Origin: Lysobacterales bacterium
Lineage (GTDB): Bacteria > Pseudomonadota > Gammaproteobacteria > Xanthomonadales > Rhodanobacteraceae
DNA length: 64,000 nt
Assembly (NCBI GenBank): GCA_016707485.1
Contig: JADJHN010000002.1
Span: 930,001-994,000 of the forward strand
Reading direction: 5' to 3'
In this document: piece by piece, positions 9,440 through 18,348 of the stretch
How the letters are laid out: each line of letters starts with the position of its first letter
How positions within the stretch are numbered: the first letter of the stretch is position 1
Made by a program: the position numbers and the translations under genes
The notes under the pieces: model-generated
The model's database searches: none
What the model saw: the letters and a program-made list of their open reading frames with translations, nothing else
Told to the model about the DNA's origin: nothing

Positions 9440-9854
9440 GGCCGAATGGGCACACCTGATCCCGCATCAGGGCACGATGTGCCTGCTCGATGAGGTCATC
9501 GAGTTCACCGCGGAAACCATTCGCGCGCGTACCGATTCGCATCGGCGCGCCGACCATCCGTTGCGCAGCAACGGCATCCTGCGCGCCGTGCACCTGTGCG
9601 AATACGGTGCCCAGGCGATGGCCGTGCACGGTGCCCTGTTGGCGCGTGAAGCGGGCATGGCGGCGGCCCCCGGTTTTCTCGTCTCGCTGCGCGAGGTCAG
9701 CTTCACGCTTGCCCGCATCGATGACCTTGCGGGTCCGCTTGAGGTGTTCGGCGAGCGCCTGCTGGGCAGCGAGTCGAGTTGGCAGTACGCGTTTCGCATT
9801 GAACACGCCGCCGTCGAGATTGCGGCCGGCCGTGCGGCGGTGATGTTGCGCTAG
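9426..9854 (+). CDS. Hotdog dehydratase, ApeP-like
   Basis: This 142-residue protein opens with HLIPHQGTMCLLDEV, the N-terminal block of the ApeP-like 3-hydroxyacyl-ACP dehydratases, and has a conserved HLCEYGAQAMAVHGAL helix. It is the second dehydratase of the locus. In studied aryl-polyene systems ApeI and ApeP act together as a heterodimeric dehydratase, which fits the presence of both here. GTG at 9426 and ATG at 9429 are both possible. The former has better spacing from AAGGGG. The gene overlaps the exporter stop by 14 bp. Confidence 0.8.
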   Translation: MMLAKAEWAHLIPHQGTMCLLDEVIEFTAETIRARTDSHRRADHPLRSNGILRAVHLCEYGAQAMAVHGALLAREAGMAAAPGFLVSLREVSFTLARIDDLAGPLEVFGERLLGSESSWQYAFRIEHAAVEIAAGRAAVMLR

Positions 9855-9919
9855 CGTACTTCGGGCTTTCGCCTCATCCGGACAAGACCCTCAACGAATC
9901 GGCAGCCAAGGAATCCGCC

Positions 9920-10651
9920 ATGACCTCATCTCCTCGACGTGCGCTGGTCACCGGCGGCAGCGGTGACATCGGCAGTGCCATCGCAACGGCACTGGCGCAA
10001 CAGGGTTGCGAGGTGATCGTGCATGCGCATGCAAACATCGCCCGTGCGCAAGCGATCGCCGAGGGGATTCAGGCAACGGGCGGCAAGGCTTCGGCGATCG
10101 CCTTCGATGTCGTCGACGGCGCCGCCTCGCGCGCGGCGCTGGAATTGCTGCTGGTGGATGGGCCGATCCAGATCCTCGTCAACAATGCCGGCATCCACGA
10201 TGACGCACCCATGGCCGGAATGAGCGAGGCGCAGTGGCGGCGCGTGATCGATGTCTCGCTGCATGGATTCTTCAACGTGACCCAGCCCTTGCTGCTGCCG
10301 ATGGCACGCACGCGCTGCGGCCGCATTGTCAGCGTGTCCTCGGTCGCCGCGGTCATGGGCAATCGCGGCCAGACCAATTACGCGGCAGCGAAGGGCGCGT
10401 TGCACGGAGCATCGAAATCGCTGGCGCGCGAGATGGCGTCACGCGGCATCACCGTCAACGTGGTTGCGCCGGGCATGATCGAGGGCAGCATGCTGGGCCA
10501 GACATTCGACGCGGCCATGGTCAAGGCCATCGTGCCGGCAGGGCGAATCGGCAAGCCCGCTGAAGTCGCTGCCCTGGTGCGATTCCTGTGCAGCGACGAG
10601 GCCGCCTACATCAACGGTCAGGTGATCGGCATCAACGGAGGCATGGGTTGA
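9920..10651 (+). CDS. 3-oxoacyl-ACP reductase (FabG-like, short-chain dehydrogenase)
   Basis: This 243-residue classical short-chain dehydrogenase has an N-terminal cofactor loop TGGSGDIG, the NNAG motif, a catalytic Ser in VSVSSVAAV, the YxxxK pair in NYAAAKGAL and a C-terminal GQVIGINGGMG. It would reduce the 3-keto group after each condensation in polyene assembly (ApeQ-like role). The ATG at 9920 follows AAGGA. It is the last recognisable biosynthetic gene of this plus-strand operon. Confidence 0.88.
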   Translation: MTSSPRRALVTGGSGDIGSAIATALAQQGCEVIVHAHANIARAQAIAEGIQATGGKASAIAFDVVDGAASRAALELLLVDGPIQILVNNAGIHDDAPMAGMSEAQWRRVIDVSLHGFFNVTQPLLLPMARTRCGRIVSVSSVAAVMGNRGQTNYAAAKGALHGASKSLAREMASRGITVNVVAPGMIEGSMLGQTFDAAMVKAIVPAGRIGKPAEVAALVRFLCSDEAAYINGQVIGINGGMG

Positions 10652-10723
10652 AATTGCGGCACGTCGCTGGATTTGGCATTGTGGCATCCGGCCATCAATG
10701 GCCGAACCATGGGAAATACAAAG

Positions 10724-11236
10724 ATGAATCGTTGCAAATGGATGTTTTGCATCAGTACTGCCTTGCTCGCCGGCAGTGCCATCGCGGCTGATCCGATCAC
10801 GATGGCCAAGCCTGTTCCTTTCGCCGATGAAGCGATGATCGCGGGCAAGATCAAGAAGGAATGTGATATCCAGAACCAGCTCGCCGCCTATACCGAGGAA
10901 TATGCACGCGAGGATCAGGGCCTCAGCATCACGTTCGTCGATTCGGTGCAGAAGGATTCGCCCGGAATGGTGCTCGACGTGCAGATCAAGGATGCGGTTT
11001 CCGCCGGCAATCCTTTCCTCGGTCATCGCAAGAGCACCCTCGTCGCCGGCACGCTTTATCGCGACGGAGAAGTCATGGGCACGTTCGTCGGGCGGCGCAA
11101 CTCGATGGGTGGAGCGTTTGCCGGCTACAAGGGTTCGTGCTCGGTGCTTGGCCGTACGGTCAAGGTGCTCGGTCAGGATATTGCCGCGTGGCTCAAATCG
11201 CCGACGATGGACGCGCAACTCGGCGATCTCGAATGA
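10724..11236 (+). CDS. Secreted protein of unknown function
   Basis: I do not recognise this protein of about 170 residues. It begins with a basic tip and a hydrophobic stretch (MNRCKWMFCISTALLAGSAIAA), a clear Sec signal peptide ending near residue 22. The mature part is soluble with scattered Cys (KKECDIQ and KGSCSVLG), which could form a disulfide in the periplasm. An earlier in-frame ATG at 10709 is equally possible. It follows the ketoreductase by about 70 bp in the same direction, so it may be carried by the same transcript. A role in pigment transport is only guilt by association. Confidence 0.6.
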   Translation: MNRCKWMFCISTALLAGSAIAADPITMAKPVPFADEAMIAGKIKKECDIQNQLAAYTEEYAREDQGLSITFVDSVQKDSPGMVLDVQIKDAVSAGNPFLGHRKSTLVAGTLYRDGEVMGTFVGRRNSMGGAFAGYKGSCSVLGRTVKVLGQDIAAWLKSPTMDAQLGDLE

Positions 11237-11371
11237 AGCCGTGCCGTTGATGCCGTGATCGCACCAACGGCACGCACGAACCGGCCCAATCGCCATCAGC
11301 TTGTCCCGCGCTCGCACATCGAGCGCGTCTTGCCGATCGTTGGCTCGCCTGTCCGCGCCCGCGTCGATCGA

Positions 11372-12967
11372 TCAGGCAACCTCGGCAAACAACGGGGTTG
11401 CCGCCGCGGCTGTCGAGGGCAGGCCGGCGGCGTCGAGTGACGGGCAGGCGATGTGCGCACGCGCGACTATCGTCGCGGAAAGATCACGCAACAAGCCGAC
11501 ATTGCCGTGCAGGCGCTCGCGTACCTCGGCAGTGGACAATTCATCGCGCAGGCTCGCATTCATCGCGACAAACCAGCCCAGCTCCTGCTGGTCCAGCATC
11601 AGCGGGCGGTTGTCGGCAATCCGCGCCTGCGCCCAGCGCCGGAAAAATGCCTGCATGTCGAGATTGAGCCGGGATGCCTCGATGAAATCGTTCTGCACCT
11701 CGCCCAGCAGGGCAATGTCGGTCAGCCGATTCTGGAAAACCAGCGGGCAAAGCACGCCCCAGTAATAGGTGTAGTCCCAGATCACCTTTATCGACATCAC
11801 CTCGGCGTCGCCGAACAAGGCGTAGTTGTTCTGATACAGGCTCAAGGTGTTGCGGTAGAAAGAAAAATACAGTTGTTCGAACATCCGCGCATACGGGCCA
11901 AGCGGCTTGCCGGCAAGATCCAGTGCAATCAGCTCGCAGACATAGGTGTTGCTGATCGCGATGAAATCCGAGCCGGGCGAATAGAACGGATCGAGAAACA
12001 CGCCGGCCTCGCCGGTCAAGGCCCAGCGGTCGCCGGAAAAGACCTGTTTGCAGCCATAGGAAAAACTGCGCAGGAAGCGGAAATCCATCAGCTTGTCGCG
12101 CTTGGCCTCGCAGGCCTTGGCCACCAGCGGCTGATGCTCGCGCAGCCATTCCAGGGCGCGGTCGAAACTTTTCATCTTCTCCAGCGGATGCATTGTTGCG
12201 TCGCAGACGATGCCGACCGAATGCGCGCCGGAGCCGAGCGGGATCAGCCACACCCAGTAACCCGGACCGCACAGATGATTGGTCGATCGCCAGCGCTCCT
12301 GGCGCGGTTCGCAGCGTTCGCGCCAGTCCTGATCGGCGCACCAGTCATCCACGGCAAGCCTGTCGTCGATGCGGAACCAGACGGCATTGCAGTCATGGCC
12401 GTTGTCCTCGGCAAGATCGAGCTTGCGCTTGATCAAGCCGGCGCGACCACTGGCGTCGACGACCCAGCGCGCGCTGCATGTCATCTCTGCGCCATGCACC
12501 GTCGCTCGCACCACATGGGCCGCATTGCCTTCAGCGAGATCGATTGCGCGCACGATGCTCTCATCCCGGAAATCGATGCCGCGTTCACGGGCGAGTTCGC
12601 CGAGATGGTTTTCCAGAATGCCGCGATCGATTTGCCAGGTCGGCGTCGGCATCACCGAGCTGACGCCGAGTTCGGTTATGCCTTCGAGATCCTCGCGCCC
12701 CTCGCTCCAGAAGAAGCGGAAGCCGAACTTGCGGATATGCGCGGTATCCAGATGCGGGCGCAGGCCGAGCGTGTCGGCCAGATAATGCGCGCCAATTTCC
12801 ACCTTGGATTCGCCGACCTTGTGTGCCGCCACCGGCAGTGGATGCGCGTTGCGTTCGAGCACGACGATGGCAAGATCGGCAAAGCGCTGGCGCAGTTGCA
12901 AGGCCAGACAGAGCCCGGCCAGGCCCCCGCCGAGGATCACGACATCCGCTTTCAGGTTTTCGCTCAT
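11372..12967 (-). CDS. FAD-dependent oxidoreductase, tryptophan-halogenase-like (second copy)
   Basis: This 531-residue flavoprotein has a GGGLAG FAD motif near residue 13, a lysine next to VGES (HKVGES), a WVWLIP motif matching WxWxIP, and a GEAGVFLDPFYSPGSD second FAD-binding block. It differs clearly from the copy at 3055-4374 and is about 90 residues longer, so this is not a recent duplication. Proteins of this type recur in xanthomonadin clusters. Halogenation or another flavin-dependent oxidation of the pigment is plausible. It starts inside the stop of the antiporter gene (4-bp overlap) and ends the minus-strand operon 17001-11372. Confidence 0.82.
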   Translation of the reverse strand: MSENLKADVVILGGGLAGLCLALQLRQRFADLAIVVLERNAHPLPVAAHKVGESKVEIGAHYLADTLGLRPHLDTAHIRKFGFRFFWSEGREDLEGITELGVSSVMPTPTWQIDRGILENHLGELARERGIDFRDESIVRAIDLAEGNAAHVVRATVHGAEMTCSARWVVDASGRAGLIKRKLDLAEDNGHDCNAVWFRIDDRLAVDDWCADQDWRERCEPRQERWRSTNHLCGPGYWVWLIPLGSGAHSVGIVCDATMHPLEKMKSFDRALEWLREHQPLVAKACEAKRDKLMDFRFLRSFSYGCKQVFSGDRWALTGEAGVFLDPFYSPGSDFIAISNTYVCELIALDLAGKPLGPYARMFEQLYFSFYRNTLSLYQNNYALFGDAEVMSIKVIWDYTYYWGVLCPLVFQNRLTDIALLGEVQNDFIEASRLNLDMQAFFRRWAQARIADNRPLMLDQQELGWFVAMNASLRDELSTAEVRERLHGNVGLLRDLSATIVARAHIACPSLDAAGLPSTAAAATPLFAEVA

Positions 12968-14238
12968 GGTGGATTTCCCGTGGAGGTTTGGCTTTCCGGC
13001 TCAATCACGGCGTGCGCCCGCCGCCTGCCGGAGAACGCGATCAGCAACGGCGTCGTCATCAAGGTGGTGACGACGGCCATCACCATCAGCATGGTGAAGA
13101 TCTCGTTGCCGATCACGCCGATGTCGAGGCCGACTTTCATGACGATCAATTCCATCAACGCACGTGCATTCATCAGCGCACCCACCGCCAGCGCATCACT
13201 CCAGCCGAAGCCACCCATGCGCGCGCCGGCCGCGCCGCCGAGGATCTTGCCGAACACCGCCGCGGCCATGATCAGCAGCAGCGCGCCCAACCCTGCGCCG
13301 GCAAACGCATCCGGCGTGGTGTTGAGTCCGGCCAGGGCGAAAAACACCGGCATCAAGACGATCACCGCAACATATTCGAGACGCTCGATCAGGCAAGCCA
13401 GCAGGCGGTTGTCGCGCGGCAGGATTGCGCCGACCAGGAAGGCGCCGAATACCGCGTGCAGGCCGAGTGCACTGGTCGCTGCCGCCGCCGCAAACACGAG
13501 GATGAGAATCATCGCCAGCCAGCCGGTACTCGGTCGGCCATCGGCTGCATGGCGCGCAAGCAGCTTGCCGAGCCACGGTCGCAGCACGCCAAACGCGAAC
13601 CCGGCCAGGGCCAGGCTGCCGAGGATGGTGATGGCAAAGCCCGACCATCCGGCGCCGCTGGAAATCAACGCCACCACGAACGCCAGCACGATCCAGGCCA
13701 GCACATCGGCCAGCGCTGCCGAGGTCAGCGACAGGCGGCCGATCGGTGATTCCGTCATGCGCCGCTCCTTGAGGATGCGCGCCAGGATCGGGAAGGCGGT
13801 GATCGCCATCGATGCCGCCATGAAAAGTGCAAAGGGCCAGAACGCCACTCCATCCGGCGCAAAGTTTCCATGCAAGGCGGGCGAAATCGCCAAGCCGAAT
13901 GCGAACGGCAGGGCGACGCTGAGCACGCCGACCATCGCCGAAGCGCTCAGGTGTCGTCGCGCACCGCCCGGCAAGCGCAGTTCGGCACCGACGATGAACA
14001 TGAACAGGACCAGGCCGATCTCGCTGAGCCCATTCAACGCCGACAGGCTCGCCGGCGCAAACAGGAAGGCTTGCGCCGTTGGTGCCAGCGCACCAAACAC
14101 GATCGGCCCCAGCATGATGCCGGCAATCATTTCGCCGATCACCGGCGGTTGGCCGATGCGACCGAGCAGCGCCGCCAGAATGCGCGACACGCCCAGGATG
14201 GCCACCAGTTGCAGCAGGAGAAGTGGAAAATGACTCAC
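12964..14238 (-). CDS. Cation/proton antiporter, CPA2 family
   Basis: This 424-residue protein has about 12 hydrophobic segments and the KefB/NhaS-type CPA2 pattern (IGQPPVIGEMIAGIMLGP near the N-terminus, LFMFIVGAEL, and an AVFGAFLVGAILPR block). It would exchange K+ or Na+ for protons across the inner membrane. The KefB C-terminal nucleotide-binding domain is absent, so it is a membrane-only form. It is unusual in being wedged between a glycosyltransferase and an oxidoreductase gene of the pigment operon with 4-bp overlaps on both sides, which argues for co-expression with pigment synthesis. Confidence 0.85.
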   Translation of the reverse strand: MSHFPLLLLQLVAILGVSRILAALLGRIGQPPVIGEMIAGIMLGPIVFGALAPTAQAFLFAPASLSALNGLSEIGLVLFMFIVGAELRLPGGARRHLSASAMVGVLSVALPFAFGLAISPALHGNFAPDGVAFWPFALFMAASMAITAFPILARILKERRMTESPIGRLSLTSAALADVLAWIVLAFVVALISSGAGWSGFAITILGSLALAGFAFGVLRPWLGKLLARHAADGRPSTGWLAMILILVFAAAAATSALGLHAVFGAFLVGAILPRDNRLLACLIERLEYVAVIVLMPVFFALAGLNTTPDAFAGAGLGALLLIMAAAVFGKILGGAAGARMGGFGWSDALAVGALMNARALMELIVMKVGLDIGVIGNEIFTMLMVMAVVTTLMTTPLLIAFSGRRRAHAVIEPESQTSTGNPP

Positions 14239-15011
14239 GTCGATTCCGCGCCTGCAGGCAGTGGGTCGAATACCAGCGGATTGCTCGAATGCGAGCGCCG
14301 ATAGCTGTCCACCACATGGCCGTAACGAATGACCTGGCCGATCGTGTACAGCGTGATCAAGGTGACATCGCGCACCGGACGGAAGTGGCTGAGGCGGAAC
14401 TCGCTGCTGTAGCGCGTATCGATCGGCACGGAGACGACGCCAAGGCCGAGATCGCGCACCGCCGCAATCAGCAGCGCCGCCTCGAACACGAAACCCTGGG
14501 CCGGCAGGTCGACCAGATCGAGCGCCTTTCTCGGATAATAGCGTTGTCCACTTTGCGTATCGGCAACCGGTATGCCGCAGCCCCAGGAAATGCCCCAGTC
14601 AGCAACTGCATTCGCGCGCCGACGCGCATTCGGCTGGTTCTCGCGCGTGCGGATGCGTGCGCCGATCACCAGCGAATCCGGATACTTGCGTGCGGCGGCG
14701 AGCATGCGCGGGATATCGGCGGCATCGTGCTGGCCGTCACCGTCCATCGCCACCACGGCATCGAAACCCAGGCGCAGGGCCTCGCGGAATCCGTCGCGCA
14801 GGCTTTCGCCCTTGCCCCGTGGTGATGCATGGCGAATCACGTTGACGGGCAGATCGGCGATTTGTTCCAGCGTGGCATCGGTCGAGCCATCGTCGACCAC
14901 GATCACATCCGGCAATACCGCCAGCGCCGACTCGACCACCTGGCGAATGGCCAGTTCTTCGTTCAAGGCGGGAATCAGGATGGCGACACGGCCCAGGCTT
15001 TTATCGTTCAC
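14235..15011 (-). CDS. Family 2 glycosyltransferase
   Basis: This 258-residue GT-A fold protein has an N-terminal AILIPALNEE, VVDDGSTD and a MDGDGQHD motif holding the DxD-type metal-binding acidic residues. It resembles DPM1-like and pigment-cluster GT2 enzymes that use nucleotide sugars and lipid-linked acceptors at the inner face of the membrane. It probably glycosylates the polyene carrier. It overlaps its neighbours by 4 bp on both sides (ketosynthase-like gene upstream, antiporter downstream). No C-terminal membrane anchor is obvious. Confidence 0.85.
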   Translation of the reverse strand: MNDKSLGRVAILIPALNEELAIRQVVESALAVLPDVIVVDDGSTDATLEQIADLPVNVIRHASPRGKGESLRDGFREALRLGFDAVVAMDGDGQHDAADIPRMLAAARKYPDSLVIGARIRTRENQPNARRRANAVADWGISWGCGIPVADTQSGQRYYPRKALDLVDLPAQGFVFEAALLIAAVRDLGLGVVSVPIDTRYSSEFRLSHFRPVRDVTLITLYTIGQVIRYGHVVDSYRRSHSSNPLVFDPLPAGAEST

Positions 15012-15808
15012 GCGCGCACCTCGATGGCCAGGGCCGAATGCGCACCCGCAGCGATCTTCAGGCTGGCGGGGCGGGCGGCGGCGAGTGCGGCGAGCAGCGG
15101 CAGGCTTTGCGCGGCCATGGGATTGGCTGCCGCCAATTCGTTGAAGGCGGCGGGCAAGCCCATCATCAAACCCTCATCGGCGCGCCCTTCGTGCAGGCCA
15201 AGGCCAAGCGTGGGACGGCGATCGCCCGCAGGTGAAATCAGCATGGCGACGCCAAACGCACAAGCGGCCGGCGACACATCCACGATCGGCCCGGCTGAAG
15301 GCGTGTCGTACGCCGCCAGCAAGATCGGCCGATTGTCGGCCAGCGCCTGCACCGCCGCTTCGAGCAGGGCCACGGCAAAGCTCGCGTACCAGCCACTGAT
15401 CGAAGTCGAAGCAGCATGGCAGTGGGCGGCGATCGTCCAGTAACCGGCCGGCGCGTTATGCACCGAGTTGTGGAACCGGATCGGCGAAAGTTCGCGCGGT
15501 GCCGTGGCCAGGGTCGAGCACATGTAATCGGTAATGACGAGATCGCCATGCGTGGAGGCAAACACCGAGGCCAGCGTATCGGCTGCATGCGTGGATGCGG
15601 CACAAGCTTGCGCAGCCACATCACAGGCCAGCAAGACCGGCAAGGGCGCGCGTCGACGCTCGGCGGCCGCCAGCAGGTGAGGGCTTGGTGTGACCACCGC
15701 CGCATTCGCCTGCGCCTCGCCACGCAGGCCGGCGCGAGCCGACGGCCAATCAGGCCAGCCGGGTGCCCACAGGCCGATGCCCTCGATGCAGACTTCCAGC
15801 ACGTTCAT
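15008..15808 (-). CDS. Beta-ketoacyl synthase-like partner (chain-length-factor type)
   Basis: This 266-residue protein is a short, thiolase-fold relative of ketosynthases like those annotated as 'beta-ketoacyl synthase chain length factor' in aryl-polyene clusters. It keeps features such as FHNSVHNAPAGYW and the GLGLHEG region but lacks an evident TACSSS-type nucleophile block, so it may act as the partner of the ketosynthase encoded just upstream. The Met at 15808 overlaps that gene's stop by 4 bp. A longer frame to 15946 lies entirely within the ketosynthase gene. Confidence 0.78.
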   Translation of the reverse strand: MNVLEVCIEGIGLWAPGWPDWPSARAGLRGEAQANAAVVTPSPHLLAAAERRRAPLPVLLACDVAAQACAASTHAADTLASVFASTHGDLVITDYMCSTLATAPRELSPIRFHNSVHNAPAGYWTIAAHCHAASTSISGWYASFAVALLEAAVQALADNRPILLAAYDTPSAGPIVDVSPAACAFGVAMLISPAGDRRPTLGLGLHEGRADEGLMMGLPAAFNELAAANPMAAQSLPLLAALAAARPASLKIAAGAHSALAIEVRA

Positions 15809-17001
15809 GCCGGTACTCCGCGCGCGAATGCCAAGGTGCAATTGCTGCCACCAAAGCCAAATGAGTTGGTGAGGGCGATGCGCACATCGGCCGACTCGTT
15901 GCGCAGGGCAATCTGTGGCCCGCAGACAGGATCGGGTTCGGCGCAATTGAGCGTGCCGGGAATCAATCCGTGCTCCATGGCCAGCAAGCAGACAGTGCTT
16001 TCAAGTATCCCGGCGGCGCCCAGCGTATGCCCGGTCCAGCCCTTGCTCGAACTGGCCCGCGTGCGCGCTGAAAACACCCGCGCCACCACACCCGCCTCGA
16101 CCTCGTCGTTCTTCGGCGTCGCCGTGCCATGCAGATTGATGTAATCGACCGCCTCCGCGCCGAGCCCGGCTCGCGCCAACGCACCCTCCAGCGCCAGTTG
16201 CGCGCCCAATCCTTGCGGATGCGGCGTCGACATGTGGTGCGCATCGCTGGATTCGCCCCAGCCGATCAATCGCGGCTTGCCCGCCGCGCCTTGGCGCTCG
16301 ATGAGCGCGAAACCCGCCGCCTCGCCAATCGAGATGCCACGACGGCGGATATCGAAGGGACGACACGCCTCCGCCGCCACCAGTTCCAGCGCATTGAAAC
16401 CGAACAACACGCTGCCGCACAGCGAATCGACACCGGCCAATATCGCCGCATCGATGATGCCGAGGCGAATCATGCGCTCGGCCTGGGCAAAGATCTTTGC
16501 GCTCGACGAACAAGCCGTGGCCGTGGTCAGACAGGGGCCGCGCGTGCCCAGCAGCTGTTCGAGGAACAAACCCAGCGAATGCGGCGTATGCACGGCAGAG
16601 CGCAGCAGATCAGCCGGAAAACGCTCGCCATCCAGCCGCGTGTAGCCTTCCTCGGTACCGCCGATGCTGGAAGTCGAAGTCGCCACCAGCAAGGCGACCC
16701 GATCAGCCCCGCAGCGATCAATCGCTGCCCGCGCCTGATCGAGAAAACCATCCGCCTCGATACCCAGCCAGGCCAGCCGATTGTTGCGGCATTCGTAGGC
16801 AGCGAAAGCATCCGGCAAGGCCCGTTGCTCGAGGCCGTCCACGCGGCCAATCGCGCAGGTCAGGGGGACGTGCGTGAAATCGTTGTTGCGCAGCCCGCTA
16901 CGTTCCTCGCGCAAGGCCGCAAGGTGATCGCCCACGCCGCGGCCCAAGGCCGAGGTCGCGGTGTAGGCAGTGATGTAGACCGGATCGATGGTTTCGGGCA
17001 C
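15805..17001 (-). CDS. Beta-ketoacyl-ACP synthase of the polyene pathway
   Basis: This 398-residue condensing enzyme has the KAS signature: a nucleophilic Cys in TATACSSSAKI, a His in NLHGTATPKND and a second His in GWTGHTLGAAG. It would condense malonyl-ACP with the growing aryl-polyene chain. It opens the minus-strand operon of five genes (17001 to 11372) coupled by 4-bp overlaps. Its promoter should lie in 17002-17170, the gap separating it from the integron integrase. Length and motifs are complete. Confidence 0.9.
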   Translation of the reverse strand: MPETIDPVYITAYTATSALGRGVGDHLAALREERSGLRNNDFTHVPLTCAIGRVDGLEQRALPDAFAAYECRNNRLAWLGIEADGFLDQARAAIDRCGADRVALLVATSTSSIGGTEEGYTRLDGERFPADLLRSAVHTPHSLGLFLEQLLGTRGPCLTTATACSSSAKIFAQAERMIRLGIIDAAILAGVDSLCGSVLFGFNALELVAAEACRPFDIRRRGISIGEAAGFALIERQGAAGKPRLIGWGESSDAHHMSTPHPQGLGAQLALEGALARAGLGAEAVDYINLHGTATPKNDEVEAGVVARVFSARTRASSSKGWTGHTLGAAGILESTVCLLAMEHGLIPGTLNCAEPDPVCGPQIALRNESADVRIALTNSFGFGGSNCTLAFARGVPA

Positions 17002-17170
17002 GCGCGCTCACGCAAACGGGATTTCGTCGAAGTATAGCGGGGCGCGGCAGCCGTGTTGGCTTATTCAACCGGCCCGCAAACAATATGGAAGCCACGCCGG
17101 CCCGGCCCGTCGAAGCGCCGCACAAGGTCCGTTCGGACGGAGCTTCGTCGAAGCCCCATCGAAGTGAGCG

Positions 17171-18181
17171 TCAACGCCGATCCAGCGGACTCATGACGCC
17201 CGCACCGCCACGATTGAGCACATGCGTGTAGATCATGGTGGTTGACACGTCGGAATGACCCAATAATTCCTGAATGGTACGCAGATCGTAGCCGGCTTCC
17301 AGCAAGTGCGTCGCGAAACTGTGGCGCAGCACATGTGCTCCTATCGGTTTGAAGATGCCAACCGTGGTGCCGGCCCGCTTGAGCGCTCGCGACAGGATTG
17401 CGTCGTCGAAATGGTGACGACGCTCGCGCCCATCCAGCGGATCGATGGAACGATTGGCTGAAGGAAACACGAACTGCCACCCGAACTCGCGTCCTGCATG
17501 AGGATATTTTCTCGCCAAAGCATGCGGCAGCCGCGCCTCGCCAAAGCCGTCGGCAACATCACGCGCATGCACAAGCCGCGCACGATCAAGCTCGCGAAGA
17601 AGTGGCTCATGCAGCGAGCGCGGCAACATCGTGCGACGATCCTTGCCGCCTTTGCCGTCGCGGACAAGGATCTCGTTGCGCGAAAAGTCCACATCCTTGA
17701 CACGCAGCCGCAGACACTCCATCAAACGCATCCCCGTACCGTAAATCAGGCTCGCAATCAGCCACGGTCGCCCATCCATCGCGGCCAACAGTTGGCGTAC
17801 CTCGTCCTGCGACAACACCACTGGCAGCCGACGTGGGCGCTTCGCACGCACGATCTGCTGCATCCATGGCAGCTTGATCCCGAGCACTTCGCGATAGAGG
17901 AACAGCAGCGCTGACAACGCCTGGTTCTGGGTGCTTGCGGCAACCTGTCCCTGCACGGCCAAGCCACTCAGAAAGCGTTCCACTTCCTCGGCCCCAAGTT
18001 CGCGCGGATGGCGCTTGCCGTTGGTCAGGATGAATCGTCTCACCCATGCCGTATATGCTTGCTCGGTACGCAAACTGTAGTGTTTCACCCGAATTTTTCG
18101 CCGAACCTCGTCCATCAGGCGAGGTTCCTGCGGCGTTTTCCCGAGGTCTGTTACGCACTCGCTTTGCTGCATGTATTCCAT
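17171..18181 (-). CDS. intI: Integron integrase IntI
   Basis: This 336-residue tyrosine recombinase has an N-terminal core-binding domain (MDEVRRKIRVKHYSLRTEQ) and a catalytic domain with Arg in GTGMRLMECLRL, HxxR in HVLRHSFATH, and LGHSDVSTTMIYTH with the nucleophilic Tyr. Between them lies the stretch that distinguishes IntI from XerC/XerD (PHAGREFGWQFVFPS). It inserts and excises cassettes by recombining attI with attC. The ATG at 18181 was chosen because GAGGG sits upstream at good spacing. In-frame starts at 18196 and 18313 are possible. It is transcribed away from the cassettes, the classical arrangement. No LexA box was evident. Confidence 0.93.
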   Translation of the reverse strand: MEYMQQSECVTDLGKTPQEPRLMDEVRRKIRVKHYSLRTEQAYTAWVRRFILTNGKRHPRELGAEEVERFLSGLAVQGQVAASTQNQALSALLFLYREVLGIKLPWMQQIVRAKRPRRLPVVLSQDEVRQLLAAMDGRPWLIASLIYGTGMRLMECLRLRVKDVDFSRNEILVRDGKGGKDRRTMLPRSLHEPLLRELDRARLVHARDVADGFGEARLPHALARKYPHAGREFGWQFVFPSANRSIDPLDGRERRHHFDDAILSRALKRAGTTVGIFKPIGAHVLRHSFATHLLEAGYDLRTIQELLGHSDVSTTMIYTHVLNRGGAGVMSPLDRR

Positions 18182-18345
18182 TACGCCCTCATCCATCGCA
18201 GATAACGCAGCCATGTTCAGGCAAAGCGAGCATTGGCGGAATCGGCAATGTCCTGATTTCTTGTAGGAAATTTGCTTGACGGACAGCAATCCCGACCTGA
18301 CCATGCCCGCCACACCCCGTTTTTGGGGTCTACTTATAGTTGGAC
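18182..18345 (+). other. attI recombination region of the integron
   Basis: This segment lies between the intI start and the first cassette. The core site GTTGGAC at 18339-18345 fits the GTTRRRY consensus, so recombination is expected after 18339 and the first cassette begins with TTGGAC. A short hairpin (ACCCC-GTTTTT-GGGGT, about 18314-18329) sits just upstream. A TTGACG hexamer at 18276-18281 could be the -35 of a cassette promoter, but no good -10 at proper spacing was found, so Pc remains unassigned. Confidence 0.72.
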
Positions 18346-18348
18346 CTC

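Noticed and set aside
11453..14233. Plus-strand open frame of 926 codons
   Set aside because: It runs opposite to two well-supported genes (flavoprotein and antiporter). GC-rich codon bias makes antisense frames open, and its composition is not protein-like.
18276..18281. TTGACG as the -35 of the integron cassette promoter
   Set aside because: The hexamer at 17-bp spacing is GACCAT, a poor -10, so the promoter call was left open.
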